Positions 26,901 through 35,272 of a DNA stretch of 58,084 bases are shown here, piece by piece. The DNA comes from Planctomycetota bacterium (GTDB taxonomy: Bacteria > Planctomycetota > Phycisphaerae > Phycisphaerales > UBA1924): positions 1 through 58,084 of the forward strand of contig CAUJHH010000070.1 in the NCBI GenBank assembly GCA_963204725.1, written 5' to 3'. The translations under genes were made by a program, and so were the position numbers. Each line of letters opens with the position of its first letter. The first letter of the stretch is position 1. The notes under the pieces were generated by a model that saw only the letters and a program-made list of their open reading frames with translations, was not told the origin of the DNA and did not search any database.

Positions 26901-27576
26901 CACGTTCAAGAGCGTCAAGTACGCGCTGCTCGTGTTCACGTGCGTCCCGCTGGGCCTCACGGGCGGCATCGTTTCGCTCTGGCTCCGCGACATGCCCTTC
27001 TCAATCTCCGCCGCAGTGGGCTTCATCGCCTTGTCGGGCGTGGCGGTGCTCAACGGGCTGGTGATGGTTTCGTTCATCAACCAGTTGCGCCGCGAAGGGC
27101 TGCCCCGCGACGCGGCGATCCTCCGAGGGTGTCTCACGCGGCTGCGGCCCGTCCTCATGACGGCGCTTGTGGCCTCGCTCGGCTTCGTGCCGATGGCGAT
27201 CGCCACCGGCACCGGCTCGGAGGTGCAGCGCCCGCTGGCGACGGTCGTCATCGGCGGCCTGATCTCCAGCACGCTGCTCACGCTCATCGTGCTCCCGGCC
27301 ATTTATCGCATCATCACGGGTCGCGATCCAAGCGGACGACCCACGCCCATCGCCGAAGGATGGGAACGGCCCGAAACAGGACCGCTTGAAGTCAGCGCCG
27401 AAGACCTCGCCAAGGCGTCCATCGTCACCACGAGCGCCGCGGCCAAGGTCGAGAGCACGATGGTCGTTCCGCCCGTGCCCCCACCTCCGCAACCCGTGCA
27501 ACCTCCGGCTTCGAAGCCGCCGGAGCCGCCCGCCAAGTCGCCTGATGTTCCTCCCCCACCGAGTGGCTCGCACTGA
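23926..27576 (+). CDS. czcA: RND heavy-metal efflux pump, CzcA type (divalent cation signature)
   Basis: 1216 aa, longer than the usual near-1050. HME-RND family. TM4 reads DFGLIVDGAVIIVEN (about residues 433-447), which matches the Czc/Cnr signature DFG-x3-DGA-x3-VEN for Zn/Co/Cd/Ni export rather than the CusA one. Other family marks: LPIDAVPDITNNQVQI at the start, LSRNGFAQVTAVF, QEFAPTLDEKDIAMH. Between the porter subdomains, near residues 695-720, sits an inserted His/Glu/Gly-rich loop (GGHDEHGHGGEGGGEEEHAE), and a Pro-rich tail of about 60 residues ends the protein. The His loop faces the periplasm by topology and may load metal. It uses proton-motive force. Confidence 0.92.
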   Translation: MLESILHFSVKNRWFVLIITALVAAFGAYSLKMLPIDAVPDITNNQVQINAVAPALSPFEVEKQVTFTMENALAGIPGLQSTRSLSRNGFAQVTAVFNDDVSVYFARQQVSERLGEAKESLPPGVEPLMGPIATGLGEIYMYTVEYEHPHGKGATVSDGKPGWQKDGSYLTPEGRRLASELEQVAYLREVQDWIIRPQLKGVKDVAGVDAIGGYVKQYHVQPDPMKLVSYGLTFHNVIEALERNNASTGAGYIEHKGESYVVRATGRIEKVGEIEAIVVGTRNGVPIRMRDIAARNPDGTPAIGVGREMRTGSASENGEEVVVGTAIMLLGGNSRTVAQSVDSKMTEIARSLPPGIHAKTVLNRTKLVDATIATVQKNLLEGAILVIVVLLLMLGNVRAAIICALAIPLAMLMTATGMVQNKVSGNLMSLGAIDFGLIVDGAVIIVENCLRRLAEKQHHEKRLLTFEERMHEVTVAAKEMIQPSVYGQAIIITVYFPILALTGVEGKMFHPMAMTVIFALIAAFILSLTFIPAMVAIVIRGKVSEKDIFVVRWAKAVYEPVLKWSLKLRWPVAGAAIVAFAASVMLFGTLGQEFAPTLDEKDIAMHAMRIPATSLTQSQHMQKDVERTVATIPEVAFVYSKTGTAELASDPMPPNVSDTFIVLKPKTEWRSEAELDKLIAEKTKEIATLGGEGGHDEHGHGGEGGGEEEHAEIKIEGHKGKLIQLIQLTVATVPGNNYEFTQPIQMRFNELIAGVRGDVAIKVYGDDFDKMQATAQQILTVLQSIPGAADAKVEQTEGLPMMTVNIDREAISRYGLSISDVQDVVAVAMGGKEAGIVFEGDRRFDLVVRLPDSIRAQIDALERLPIPLPPSEGEEKSQIKLASADGGAGVMPPSKEMGFIPLGQLAQIDVAEGPNQISRENGKRRIVVQANVRGRDLGSFVREAQEKVASVALPPGGWLVWGGTYENLVAAKERLTIVVPVCFFLIFLLLFSTFKSVKYALLVFTCVPLGLTGGIVSLWLRDMPFSISAAVGFIALSGVAVLNGLVMVSFINQLRREGLPRDAAILRGCLTRLRPVLMTALVASLGFVPMAIATGTGSEVQRPLATVVIGGLISSTLLTLIVLPAIYRIITGRDPSGRPTPIAEGWERPETGPLEVSAEDLAKASIVTTSAAAKVESTMVVPPVPPPPQPVQPPASKPPEPPAKSPDVPPPPSGSH

Positions 27577-27600
27577 GCCCGCATTGCAAGGAGTCCGTGT

Positions 27601-27897
27601 ATGTCACAGCCCCGTTCCAAGAGTCTCTTCGTTGGCCTCGCTTCCGGCGTCGCCGTCACCGCGTTCGCGGCCATCCTCATGGGCCAGGGCGCGAGCCAGC
27701 CCGTGAAGAGCGAGCCGCAGTACTTCGTCACCGCCGATGGTGACGAGGCTCACCTCTGGGTTCGCGAAGGCAATGCGATCCGCGTCGTGGGTCACGGCGC
27801 GTGCAAAGAGTGCGCCGACAAGGGCCACGACCACAAGGACGGCGAGCACAAAGAAGGCGACGGGCACGACCATGCCAAGCCCGCACCCAAGAAGTAA
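27601..27897 (+). CDS. Small exported His-rich protein
   Basis: 98 aa; AAGGAG lies 8 bases upstream. An N-terminal membrane segment (SLFVGLASGVAVTAFAAILMG) acts as signal or anchor. A middle part (YFVTADGDEAHLWVREGNAIRVVGHGACKECADKG) has a Cys pair CKEC next to HGAC, and the tail is His/Asp/Lys-rich (HDHKDGEHKEGDGHDH). It sits in the Czc-like operon between pump and ATPase and resembles small periplasmic metal-binding peptides. The family is not recognised, and a role as periplasmic metal buffer is inference. Confidence 0.7.
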   Translation: MSQPRSKSLFVGLASGVAVTAFAAILMGQGASQPVKSEPQYFVTADGDEAHLWVREGNAIRVVGHGACKECADKGHDHKDGEHKEGDGHDHAKPAPKK

Positions 27898-28255
27898 GAA
27901 GCGTCGATCCGGCCATGCGCCGAATCACGCAACCGCTACATCAGAACGGCGGCGTGCGCGGGGAGAGTCCTCGCGCACGCAGCTGATCTTTGCCTGCGGG
28001 ATCACGCTGTTCGCGCTGGCTTCGGATGCGCTCGAATACTTCTTCACCGTTGGTGAGTACCGCAAGTATGGTCACCTACACATCGATGTTGGGATCACGT
28101 TTATGGCACTCAGTTTGACCGCTATTTCGATCTACAGCTGGGTGCTCTGGCGGCGAAGCCGGCGGCACACGCAAACGGGGTCCAAACGCCAGCGCGAACA
28201 CCCCTCCGAACGTGCCGGCCCACCGACCAATTCAAAGGGACGATCGTCTCACTAG
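27872..28255 (+). CDS. Small two-helix membrane protein
   Basis: 127 aa from ATG at 27872, overlapping the end of the His-rich gene by 26 bases. Two membrane helices are clear: LIFACGITLFALASDALEYFF and a second one around HIDVGITFMALSLTAISIYS; the tail is basic. The codon pattern and the helices make it a real gene, but no family is recognised. It follows the pump genes and precedes the ATPase by 39 bases, so it is probably part of the same operon. The start is uncertain because the frame is open further upstream inside the neighbouring gene. Confidence 0.5.
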   Translation: MPSPHPRSKKRRSGHAPNHATATSERRRARGESSRTQLIFACGITLFALASDALEYFFTVGEYRKYGHLHIDVGITFMALSLTAISIYSWVLWRRSRRHTQTGSKRQREHPSERAGPPTNSKGRSSH

Positions 28256-28294
28256 CCGGGACGATCGCCGGGCGCGTGCCTGGAAGGAATAGAA

Positions 28295-30559
28295 ATGAGC
28301 ACGACTCCCGACCCCACACCAACACCCCCCGCCAAGTCCGCTTTGGTCACGACAATCGTCAACATCAATGAACTCGATTGCGCGGCCGAAGAGCAGGTAC
28401 TTCAGAAGGTGGTCGAGACCATGCCAGGGGTCGCGTCGGTCGTGTGCAATGTGGTGACACGTCGCATGACCGTGACGCATGACGCGGAGAAGGTGACGGG
28501 CGAGGCGATCGCGGCCAAGGTGCGGTCGGTCGGGATGACACCCGTGGTCGAGCCCCAGCCGGGCGCGGCGGAGTGCGGCGGCCCGGCGTGCGAACCCCCG
28601 GCGGCTGCCGGCGCGCCCTCGCCCGTGGCGACGCGGATGCAGATTGCGCTGCTCGCCGCCTCCGGCGTGCTCGCGTTCAGCGCAGAGATCACCGCGTGGG
28701 CGACGAAAGAAGAGAAGTCATGGCCCGTGATTGCGCTGGCGATTGCGTCGATCCTGCTCGGCGGCTTGCCCACGCTCCGCAAGGGATTTCTCGCCCTTCG
28801 AACACTTACGCTCAACATCAACTTCCTTATGACCGTCGCCGTGATCGGCGCGGCCGCGATCGGCTCGTGGCCCGAAGCCGCGATGGTCATCTTCCTCTTC
28901 GCAGTGGCGGAACTAATCGAGTCCTATTCGCTGGAGCGGGCACGCAGCGCCGTTCGCGCCCTCATGACGCTCACGCCCGAGACTGCCGCGGTGAAGCAGC
29001 CAGACGGCTCGTGGAGCGAGATGGACGCATCGAAGGTCGCCACCGGTGCGACGGTGCGGGTCAAACCCGGCGAACGCATCCCGCTCGACGGCAAGGTCGT
29101 GAGCGGGGCCTCCGCCGTGGATCAGGCTCCGATCACGGGCGAGAGCATCCCCGTCGAGAAGGCGGTCGGCGACCAGGTCTTTGCCGGCACAATCAACGGC
29201 AACGGCCTGCTGGAGTTCACGACGACCGGCGGCAAGGACGAGACCACCCTCGCCCGGATCATCAAGACCGTGCAGGAGGCGCAAGGGCAACGGGCGCCGA
29301 CGCAGCGGTTCGTTGATTCCTTCGCCCGCGTCTACACGCCGATCGTGTGCGGAGTCGCGGTGCTTGTGGCGGTAGCGCCGCCGCTGTTGTTCCATCAACT
29401 GTGGATGCCGTGGATCTACAAGGCGCTAGTGCTTCTCGTGGTGGGCTGCCCGTGCGCTCTGGTGATCTCAACCCCCGTGACGATCGTGAGCGGCCTCGCC
29501 GCGGCGGCCAAGCGTGGCATCCTCATCAAGGGTGGGGTGTACCTGGAGCAGGGCAAGACGATCAAGGTCATTGCTCTGGACAAGACCGGCACGATCACCG
29601 AAGGGAAGCCGAAGGTCACGGACGTGCGCTCGCTGGGCACGCTCGCGGTGGACCGGATTCTTCTGCTGGCTGCCAGTCTGGACGCCGGGTCGGATCATCC
29701 GGTGGCCCGTGCGGTGACGGCCGCGTGGACCGACGATCGCAGAGCCCAATCCGGCCCGTTGCTCGCCGTGGGCGACTTCGAGTCTGTGACGGGAAAGGGC
29801 GTGAAGGGAACCATCGACAGCCGGTGGTATTTTGTGGGCAATCATCGCTTCGCTCACGAGCGGGGCGTGTGTTCTCCAGAAATCGAAGCGGTCCTCGCGG
29901 AGTTGGAGAACAAAGGCCAGACGGCAATTGTCCTCACGGACGAGAAGTCCGCTTTGGGAGTCCTCGCCGTCGCGGATACTCCAAGAGCCACAAGCGTCGA
30001 GGCGGTCAAAGAGCTCCACTCCTTGGGTATCCGGACGATTATGCTCAGCGGCGACAATCAGACGACCGCGGAAGTGATTGCCCGCTCAGTCGGTATCGAC
30101 GATGCCCGGGGCGGTTTGCTGCCGGAGGACAAGCTCAAGGCGATCGACGACCTTCTTGCAAAGCATGGTCCGGTTGGAATGGTGGGAGATGGCGTTAACG
30201 ACGCGCCGGCTCTCGCCCAGGCGGCGGTTGGGTTTGCGATGGGCGCGGCCGGAACCGACACCGCTCTTGAAACTGCCGACGTGGCCCTCATGCGTGACGA
30301 TCTTCGGGGTGTCCCTGAATTCCTTGCGCTGAGTCGCCGCACTTCTGCGATCCTCGTCCAGAATATCTCTTTCGCCTTGCTCGCCAAGACTGTCTTTTTC
30401 ATCCTCGCGATTCTGGGTATTGCCACGATGTGGATGGCCGTGCTTGCGGACGTAGGAGCAACGCTGGTCGTCATCGCCAACGGCTTGCGGCTGGCGATTG
30501 TCCTTGCTCGCCCATCGAGCGACCACGACGCCCGGCCGCCGATCACGACGCCCAAGTAG
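28295..30559 (+). CDS. zntA: P1B-2 type Zn/Cd/Pb-transporting ATPase (ZntA/CadA-like)
   Basis: 754 aa inner-membrane exporter. An N-terminal HMA-like domain (about 15-85) carries ELDCAAEE in place of GMDCxxC, so it has a single Cys, and is followed by two more Cys (AECGGPACEPP). TM6 has CPCALVISTP (CPC near residue 386), phosphorylation site DKTGTITEG (Asp near 429), TGES, and GDGVNDAPALA. The stretch MGAAGTDTALETADVALMRDDL and the SxP after CPC place it in the divalent P1B-2 group rather than CopA. It moves Zn, Cd or Pb from cytosol to periplasm, where the adjacent RND system would remove it from the cell. The terminator at 30835-30863 may end the transcript. Confidence 0.92.
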   Translation: MSTTPDPTPTPPAKSALVTTIVNINELDCAAEEQVLQKVVETMPGVASVVCNVVTRRMTVTHDAEKVTGEAIAAKVRSVGMTPVVEPQPGAAECGGPACEPPAAAGAPSPVATRMQIALLAASGVLAFSAEITAWATKEEKSWPVIALAIASILLGGLPTLRKGFLALRTLTLNINFLMTVAVIGAAAIGSWPEAAMVIFLFAVAELIESYSLERARSAVRALMTLTPETAAVKQPDGSWSEMDASKVATGATVRVKPGERIPLDGKVVSGASAVDQAPITGESIPVEKAVGDQVFAGTINGNGLLEFTTTGGKDETTLARIIKTVQEAQGQRAPTQRFVDSFARVYTPIVCGVAVLVAVAPPLLFHQLWMPWIYKALVLLVVGCPCALVISTPVTIVSGLAAAAKRGILIKGGVYLEQGKTIKVIALDKTGTITEGKPKVTDVRSLGTLAVDRILLLAASLDAGSDHPVARAVTAAWTDDRRAQSGPLLAVGDFESVTGKGVKGTIDSRWYFVGNHRFAHERGVCSPEIEAVLAELENKGQTAIVLTDEKSALGVLAVADTPRATSVEAVKELHSLGIRTIMLSGDNQTTAEVIARSVGIDDARGGLLPEDKLKAIDDLLAKHGPVGMVGDGVNDAPALAQAAVGFAMGAAGTDTALETADVALMRDDLRGVPEFLALSRRTSAILVQNISFALLAKTVFFILAILGIATMWMAVLADVGATLVVIANGLRLAIVLARPSSDHDARPPITTPK

Positions 30560-31225
30560 CAAGTCGAACGCATGGAGCGGGGAGACGAGCCCCCTCTCCC
30601 GCTCCAAACCTCAACCTCTACCCCCAACGAGCAGTTTCGATTCGGGCAATGTCGCATATAGACGGCGCTGCCGTAACGGACACCGTCGGTGCCTGTCGGC
30701 CTTGCCGGGAACCCTTAATCCTTGGAAACCGCCTTGGCGCTCAACAAACGGCGTATTCCAGGCTCCCAGACCCTAACGCCCTCCAAGAAAAGTTCCATTG
30801 GTGTACTGTCACCCCGACTTGTTTGAGAGCAAATCCCTTCGACGAACACGTCGAAGGGCTTTTGGCTTGTGGGAGCACTACTTAGCGCGTTTCGGAGGCG
30901 TTCAAACGCTTTGCGATTCTAAGCAGAAAACGAGCCATTTTGGGGTGGGGGTTGGGAGGATTTGAACTCATTCTCCTCGCGGGGGTCTGCGCATCGGCCC
31001 TCTCGTCTTGATGTGTGTCCCGGATCGATTGAGTGACTGTCCGAGGGCCCCGCTTTGGTGCTCGCATACGCACAAATGAAGCTGAGGGAGCAACTCCGCG
31101 TGTTTCGAGCGGAGGGGCGGCAGTGGGTGCGGGGTTCGTTCGTGCTATCAAGCTTCCCTCAAAATCCTCCGATAATGTCTGAGGCTGAACACGGCTGTGT
31201 ACAGTTCAGTAAGAGACATGGCCTC
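30560..31225. other. Intergenic region between the two efflux blocks
   Basis: About 665 bases. It contains a terminator at 30835-30863 and no convincing gene. The promoter of the second block should lie between 30864 and 31226, but I see no strong -35/-10 pair. Confidence 0.4.
30835..30863 (+). terminator. Rho-independent terminator
   Basis: A 10-bp perfect stem (CCCTTCGACG / CGTCGAAGGG) with loop AACA is followed by CTTTT. It lies about 275 bases after the ZntA stop and closes the first efflux block. Confidence 0.75.
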
Positions 31226-31645
31226 ATGCAGATCTTCACCCGAGTCATCCTCGCTCTGATCCTCGTCATGCAGTCCCTCCCGGGTCTGACGGTGGCTCAG
31301 TGCGCTGCGATGGGCGGTGCGGGTTCGGATGGCCAGCTTTCCAAGTCGGTTCACCCCACGGCATGTCCCTGCTGCTCTGGTGGCGATGATTCCGCTGGGG
31401 CAGCTTGTCCCACCGGTGATCGAACGTCCGTGTGCCACTGCGGCGAGCCGCGGCAAGACGAGCCGAAGACTCCTCCCACCGATTCCAAGGGCCAGTTTCA
31501 TCAGCTGCTGGTCATTCTTCCGGCGCTGATCGGATTTCTCCCACCTGAGCCGATGCCGACGATGGCGATGGGCTCTGCCGCGGATCCGTCGCCTCACCGG
31601 CCAACGAACTCCATTCAGTCGCTCCTGTGTGTTTGGATCGTGTAG
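31226..31645 (+). CDS. Small exported Cys-rich protein heading the Cus-like block
   Basis: 139 aa from ATG at 31226. The signal peptide is MQIFTRVILALILVMQSLPGLTVA. The mature part has a Cys cluster (AQCAAMGG, TACPCCSGGD, AACPTG, VCHCGEP), a Pro/Asp stretch, a hydrophobic segment (LLVILPALIGFLP), a Met-rich piece (PMPTMAMGS) and a hydrophobic end (LLCVWIV). Cys and Met richness fits copper binding. It is laid out like the protein at 20495, and both precede a TolC-family gene. It is not a family I can name. Confidence 0.6.
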   Translation: MQIFTRVILALILVMQSLPGLTVAQCAAMGGAGSDGQLSKSVHPTACPCCSGGDDSAGAACPTGDRTSVCHCGEPRQDEPKTPPTDSKGQFHQLLVILPALIGFLPPEPMPTMAMGSAADPSPHRPTNSIQSLLCVWIV

Positions 31646-31767
31646 ACACCCGGTTCCTTAGGGCCATTGCGCGCTGAGGACACCGAAGTCGCACGAATCC
31701 GGCTCCTCCTTCGCGCGTTTTGCCGCCGGGGAGCCCGGTCTCAATCCCACAACCAGGAGTTTGCATC

Positions 31768-33276
31768 ATGCCTGCCGCCCGCACCGCCGGTGCGCCCCGC
31801 GCTGGAGACTTTCTCCAACTCGGGCCGCGTCCCGCGAGATATCCCTTCCGCTCCCCTCTGCTCGTGACTGCCTACGCCCTTGCTCTCGCCGGGCTCGCGG
31901 GCTGTGCGCTCACTCCTTCAGGCACCAAGCCGGAGCAGGCCCGACTCGCCGAAGCCGGCAAGCCCTATGAGCCCAAGATTGAGGCGCGAGAGCTCCCCGA
32001 ACTGACCGATTCGCCGACGTGGCAGGATGTGCTCCATCGAGCCTTCCTGGCCAACGGCGATTTGGAGGTCGCGTACTTCGATTGGAAAGCGGCCGTCCAG
32101 CGGATCGAGATGGCGTCGGCGTACCCGAACTCCAACGTCTCGATCGGCTACTCCTACATGTTCTCGTCGGAGCGCATGAAGTCCTTCGACCGGCAGTCGT
32201 TCTCCGCGGGATTTGATTCCTCGGTCAATCTCTCCTTCCCGACGAAGGTCATAAAGAAGGGTGAGATCGCGCTGGACGATGCGAGAGCGACGGGCGAGCG
32301 GTTCCGGAGCGCCAAGTTTGATCTCCAACGCCGGGTGCTTGTTGCCTGGGCCGACTACACGCTCCTGGCGGAGCGGTTGCGCATCGAGCGCGAGCAGATT
32401 GCGCTGACGCGGATGTCCGCCGATGCGGTTCGGGCACGGACCCTGGCAGGCGGAGCCCAACGCGACTTGCTCAAGACGGATGTCTCACTCCGCAAGGCGG
32501 AAGACTCGATCAAGAGCATGGAAGCGGAGCTCTCGGCCTCGCGTGCGATGCTCAACGGGATGCTCGCCCGAGAGCCGAATGCGGCGCTCGAACCGCCGCT
32601 TATTCTGCCGTCGCCAAGGCCGATGCCCGTGTCCGACGACGTGGTGCTGGCGGCAGCCGTCGACCAGAACCCCGAGCTCGCGGCCCTCGCTCATCAAGTG
32701 CAGGGCCGGACCGACGCGTTGGAACTGGCCCGGATGCAATGGATCCCGGACATCAGCCCCACCGCAATGTTCACTGGTGGTATCTCCCAGGCCGTCGGCG
32801 CGGCGTTCATGCTGCCCACCAACATCGTCGAGATCCGTGGAGGCATCCGTGAGGCCGAAGCGATGCTCCGGGGCAGCGAGGCGATGCTGCGACAGACCAA
32901 GCGGGACCGGGCAGCGTCGCTGGTAGCCACGCTCGTGACGCTCCGCAACAGCGAGCGTCAGGCTGAACTCTTTGGCACCAGCATCATCCCGCTCACTGAG
33001 CGTCTGCTGACCAACACGCGCCAGGCATACGCGAGCGGCTCGGCCATGTACGGCGACCTGCTGGAGGCGCAGCGAACGCTGCTGGACGCGAAGCTGGTCG
33101 TCGCGCAGGCCCGCGCCATGCGGGATAAGCAACTCGCCGATCTCGAAGCCCTCATGGGCACTGACATCGAAACCCTATCCACCGCACAACATTCCGCTCC
33201 CGCAACTGCCGAGAGCGCCGCCGCCACGACCGAACCGATGGTGACGAGCCACCAGGAGTCTCGCCATGACCGTTGA
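31768..33276 (+). CDS. cusC: Outer-membrane factor of Cus-like RND efflux (TolC family)
   Basis: 502 aa from ATG at 31768 (AGGAG 8 bases upstream). Lipoprotein signal ending in ALAGLAGCALT. TolC-type helical regions: TWQDVLHRAFLANGDLEVAYFDWKAA, with FSAGFDSSVNLSFPTKVIKKGEIALDDA before the coiled-coil, and ASGSAMYGDLLEAQRTLLDAKLVV near the end. The stop overlaps the start of the adaptor gene by 11 bases, so the three pump genes are coupled. It forms the outer-membrane channel. CusC versus CzcC is assigned from the neighbouring pump. Confidence 0.85.
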   Translation: MPAARTAGAPRAGDFLQLGPRPARYPFRSPLLVTAYALALAGLAGCALTPSGTKPEQARLAEAGKPYEPKIEARELPELTDSPTWQDVLHRAFLANGDLEVAYFDWKAAVQRIEMASAYPNSNVSIGYSYMFSSERMKSFDRQSFSAGFDSSVNLSFPTKVIKKGEIALDDARATGERFRSAKFDLQRRVLVAWADYTLLAERLRIEREQIALTRMSADAVRARTLAGGAQRDLLKTDVSLRKAEDSIKSMEAELSASRAMLNGMLAREPNAALEPPLILPSPRPMPVSDDVVLAAAVDQNPELAALAHQVQGRTDALELARMQWIPDISPTAMFTGGISQAVGAAFMLPTNIVEIRGGIREAEAMLRGSEAMLRQTKRDRAASLVATLVTLRNSERQAELFGTSIIPLTERLLTNTRQAYASGSAMYGDLLEAQRTLLDAKLVVAQARAMRDKQLADLEALMGTDIETLSTAQHSAPATAESAAATTEPMVTSHQESRHDR

Positions 33277-35269
33277 AACCACTTCCTCCCGTCCTCGCGC
33301 GGGCCGCTTCGGTTCGATCGCGCTCCTGCTCATCGTCGCCGCCGGGGGCGCATACGCCGGCATGCGCTGGCACACGACGCTGGAGCGATGGCTAGTGCCC
33401 TCAGCCGGAGGCGGGAGCGCCGCTTCGTCTTCATCAACTGAGGGGAACAAGCCGGCGGACGGCCAGAAGCAGCTCTGGACGTGTGGGATGCACCCGCAGG
33501 TCATCCAGGACCATCCCGGCGACTGCCCGATCTGCCATATGAAACTCACCCCGCTGGTCACAACCGCAGGCAACGACACGACAGTGCCCGCACAAGGCCC
33601 CTCTGTCGATTCGGGCAAGCAGCGGAAGATCAAATACTGGTGGGATCCGATGATGAACCCACCATACATCTCCGACAAGCCCGGCAAGAGCCCTATGGGG
33701 ATGGATCTGGTGGCGGTGTACGAGGAGCAGAACCAGTCCGGCGGCGCGGCCGTCGTGATCGACCCAGCGATTGTGCAGAACATGGGCGTGCGGACGGCCG
33801 AGGTGACCGAGGGCCGGCTTGAGCAGGCTGTGCGCGTGTATGCGATGATTACGGAAGCGGAGCCCGGGCACCGCGATGTGAACCTGCGGGTCTCCGGCTG
33901 GATCCAGACGCTCTACGCCAACACCGACGGCATGTCGGTCAAGAAGGGCGACCCGCTCTTTGACCTCTACAGCCCGGAACTCAAGCTCGCGATTGAGGAA
34001 CTGATCTCGGCCAAGCATGCGGCCAAGACCGCCGAGAACGACACTAATGGTTCCCTGAGAGACACCAGCGCGTCGCTCGTCAGCGCCGCCGAAAGCAGGC
34101 TGCTGGCGCTGGACTTGACGCCCGAACAGATCGCCGAGTTCGGCTCGCTGGAGCACGCCCCGAGCGTGGTCACGTTCGTCTCGCCCTTCGACGGTCACGT
34201 TACGGAGAAAGCGGGCGTCTACGCGGGCACTTCGGTGATGGCGGGCCAACGCATCTTCAGGCTGGCGCAGCGGACCACCATGTGGGTCGAGGGGCGAGTG
34301 CCCGAGGGCGACCTGGCGCGAGTCCACATCGGCCAGAAGATGCGGGCAAAGGTGGATGCCTATCCGGGACGCGTGTTCGAGGGCGAGGTGATCTTCATCC
34401 ATCCGCATTTCGACGAGATGACAAGGACCGCGCTTGTGCGAATGGAGGTTCACAACCACGACTACGCCCTGCACGAGGGGATGTACGCGACTCTCGACAT
34501 CGACGTGGGAGAAACGGAGCCCACGGTGCTGGTGCCGCGGGAGGCGATCATCGACTCGGGCGAGGCCCAGGTCGTGTTTGTCAGCAGCGGCAAGGGGCGG
34601 TTCGAGCCGCGCCGCGTGGTGATGGGCCGGAGCGGAGCGCACGGGCTGGTTCAGGTCCTCAGCGGGCTCAAACCCGGCGAACAGGTGGTCGCCAGCGGTC
34701 AGTTCCTGCTTGACTCCGAGAGCCGCTTGCGCGAGGCGATCGCCAAGTTCCTCGGTCAGAAGTCAACGAGCACACCGAGTACTACGGGGACCACCCCATC
34801 GGCAGCGACCAAGATGCCCGTCGTCGTGGTCTCGCCAGCCAAGGTGGACGCGATTGTCGCGGCGTATCTTCCGCTCGCCGAATCGCTCGGCGCGGTGCAG
34901 AAGGAAATCGCGTCTCTCAATGTTGATGAACTGGTATCCGCGATCCACGCCCTGCACGGCGAGGTGACCGGTCCCGAAGGGTTGCGACTGGTCACGAGCG
35001 CGGCGGCGGCCGCCGAGGCGATGAATGGCCAGCCGCTCGACAAGCAGCGGGAACTCTTCAAAGCGGTGAGCGCGACGCTCATCGCCCTCGTGGACGCCAT
35101 GCCGCCATCTTCGGGGGTGTCGGGAACGCTGTATGTGGTGAACTGCCCTATGGCCCAGGCCGACTGGCTCCAGCGAAGCAAGACCATCGCCAACCCCTAC
35201 TACGCCGACGACATGAAGGAGTGCGGGTCAGTTGTTCGTCCCGTGGGTGGCTCGAAGGGAGCGGAGTGA
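33266..35269 (+). CDS. cusB: CusB-like periplasmic adaptor with heavy-metal-binding motif and DUF3347-like tail
   Basis: 667 aa, larger than typical (near 400-500). N-terminal membrane helix (SIALLLIVAAGGAYAGMRW). A metal-binding module at about 71-97 reads WTCGMHPQVIQDHPGDCPIC, with Cys73, His76, Cys87, Cys90 and His91. A second Met/Trp motif follows (YWWDPMMNPPYISDKPG, then SPMGMDLVAVY), as in CusB-family adaptors. Next come the adaptor core domains (TLYANTDGMSVKKGDPLF ... DGHVTEKAGVYAGTSVMAGQ ... VDAYPGRVFEGEVIFIHP). The last 150 residues form a helical domain with a CPMA motif (YVVNCPMAQADWLQ), like DUF3347. It is 3 bases from the pump gene. It passes Cu(I)/Ag(I) from periplasm to pump. 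Confidence 0.9.
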   Translation: MTVETTSSRPRAGRFGSIALLLIVAAGGAYAGMRWHTTLERWLVPSAGGGSAASSSSTEGNKPADGQKQLWTCGMHPQVIQDHPGDCPICHMKLTPLVTTAGNDTTVPAQGPSVDSGKQRKIKYWWDPMMNPPYISDKPGKSPMGMDLVAVYEEQNQSGGAAVVIDPAIVQNMGVRTAEVTEGRLEQAVRVYAMITEAEPGHRDVNLRVSGWIQTLYANTDGMSVKKGDPLFDLYSPELKLAIEELISAKHAAKTAENDTNGSLRDTSASLVSAAESRLLALDLTPEQIAEFGSLEHAPSVVTFVSPFDGHVTEKAGVYAGTSVMAGQRIFRLAQRTTMWVEGRVPEGDLARVHIGQKMRAKVDAYPGRVFEGEVIFIHPHFDEMTRTALVRMEVHNHDYALHEGMYATLDIDVGETEPTVLVPREAIIDSGEAQVVFVSSGKGRFEPRRVVMGRSGAHGLVQVLSGLKPGEQVVASGQFLLDSESRLREAIAKFLGQKSTSTPSTTGTTPSAATKMPVVVVSPAKVDAIVAAYLPLAESLGAVQKEIASLNVDELVSAIHALHGEVTGPEGLRLVTSAAAAAEAMNGQPLDKQRELFKAVSATLIALVDAMPPSSGVSGTLYVVNCPMAQADWLQRSKTIANPYYADDMKECGSVVRPVGGSKGAE

Positions 35270-35272
35270 GCC

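Noticed and set aside
27737..27871. Longer start for the two-helix membrane protein
   Set aside because: The added residues are Thr/Ala/Arg-rich and antisense-like within the His-rich gene frame; no ribosome binding site.
30945..30985. tRNA-like piece: minus strand GAGTTCAAATCCTC resembles a T-arm
   Set aside because: The five bases on either side of the loop do not pair, and no anticodon arm, D arm or acceptor stem can be drawn. At most a decayed remnant.
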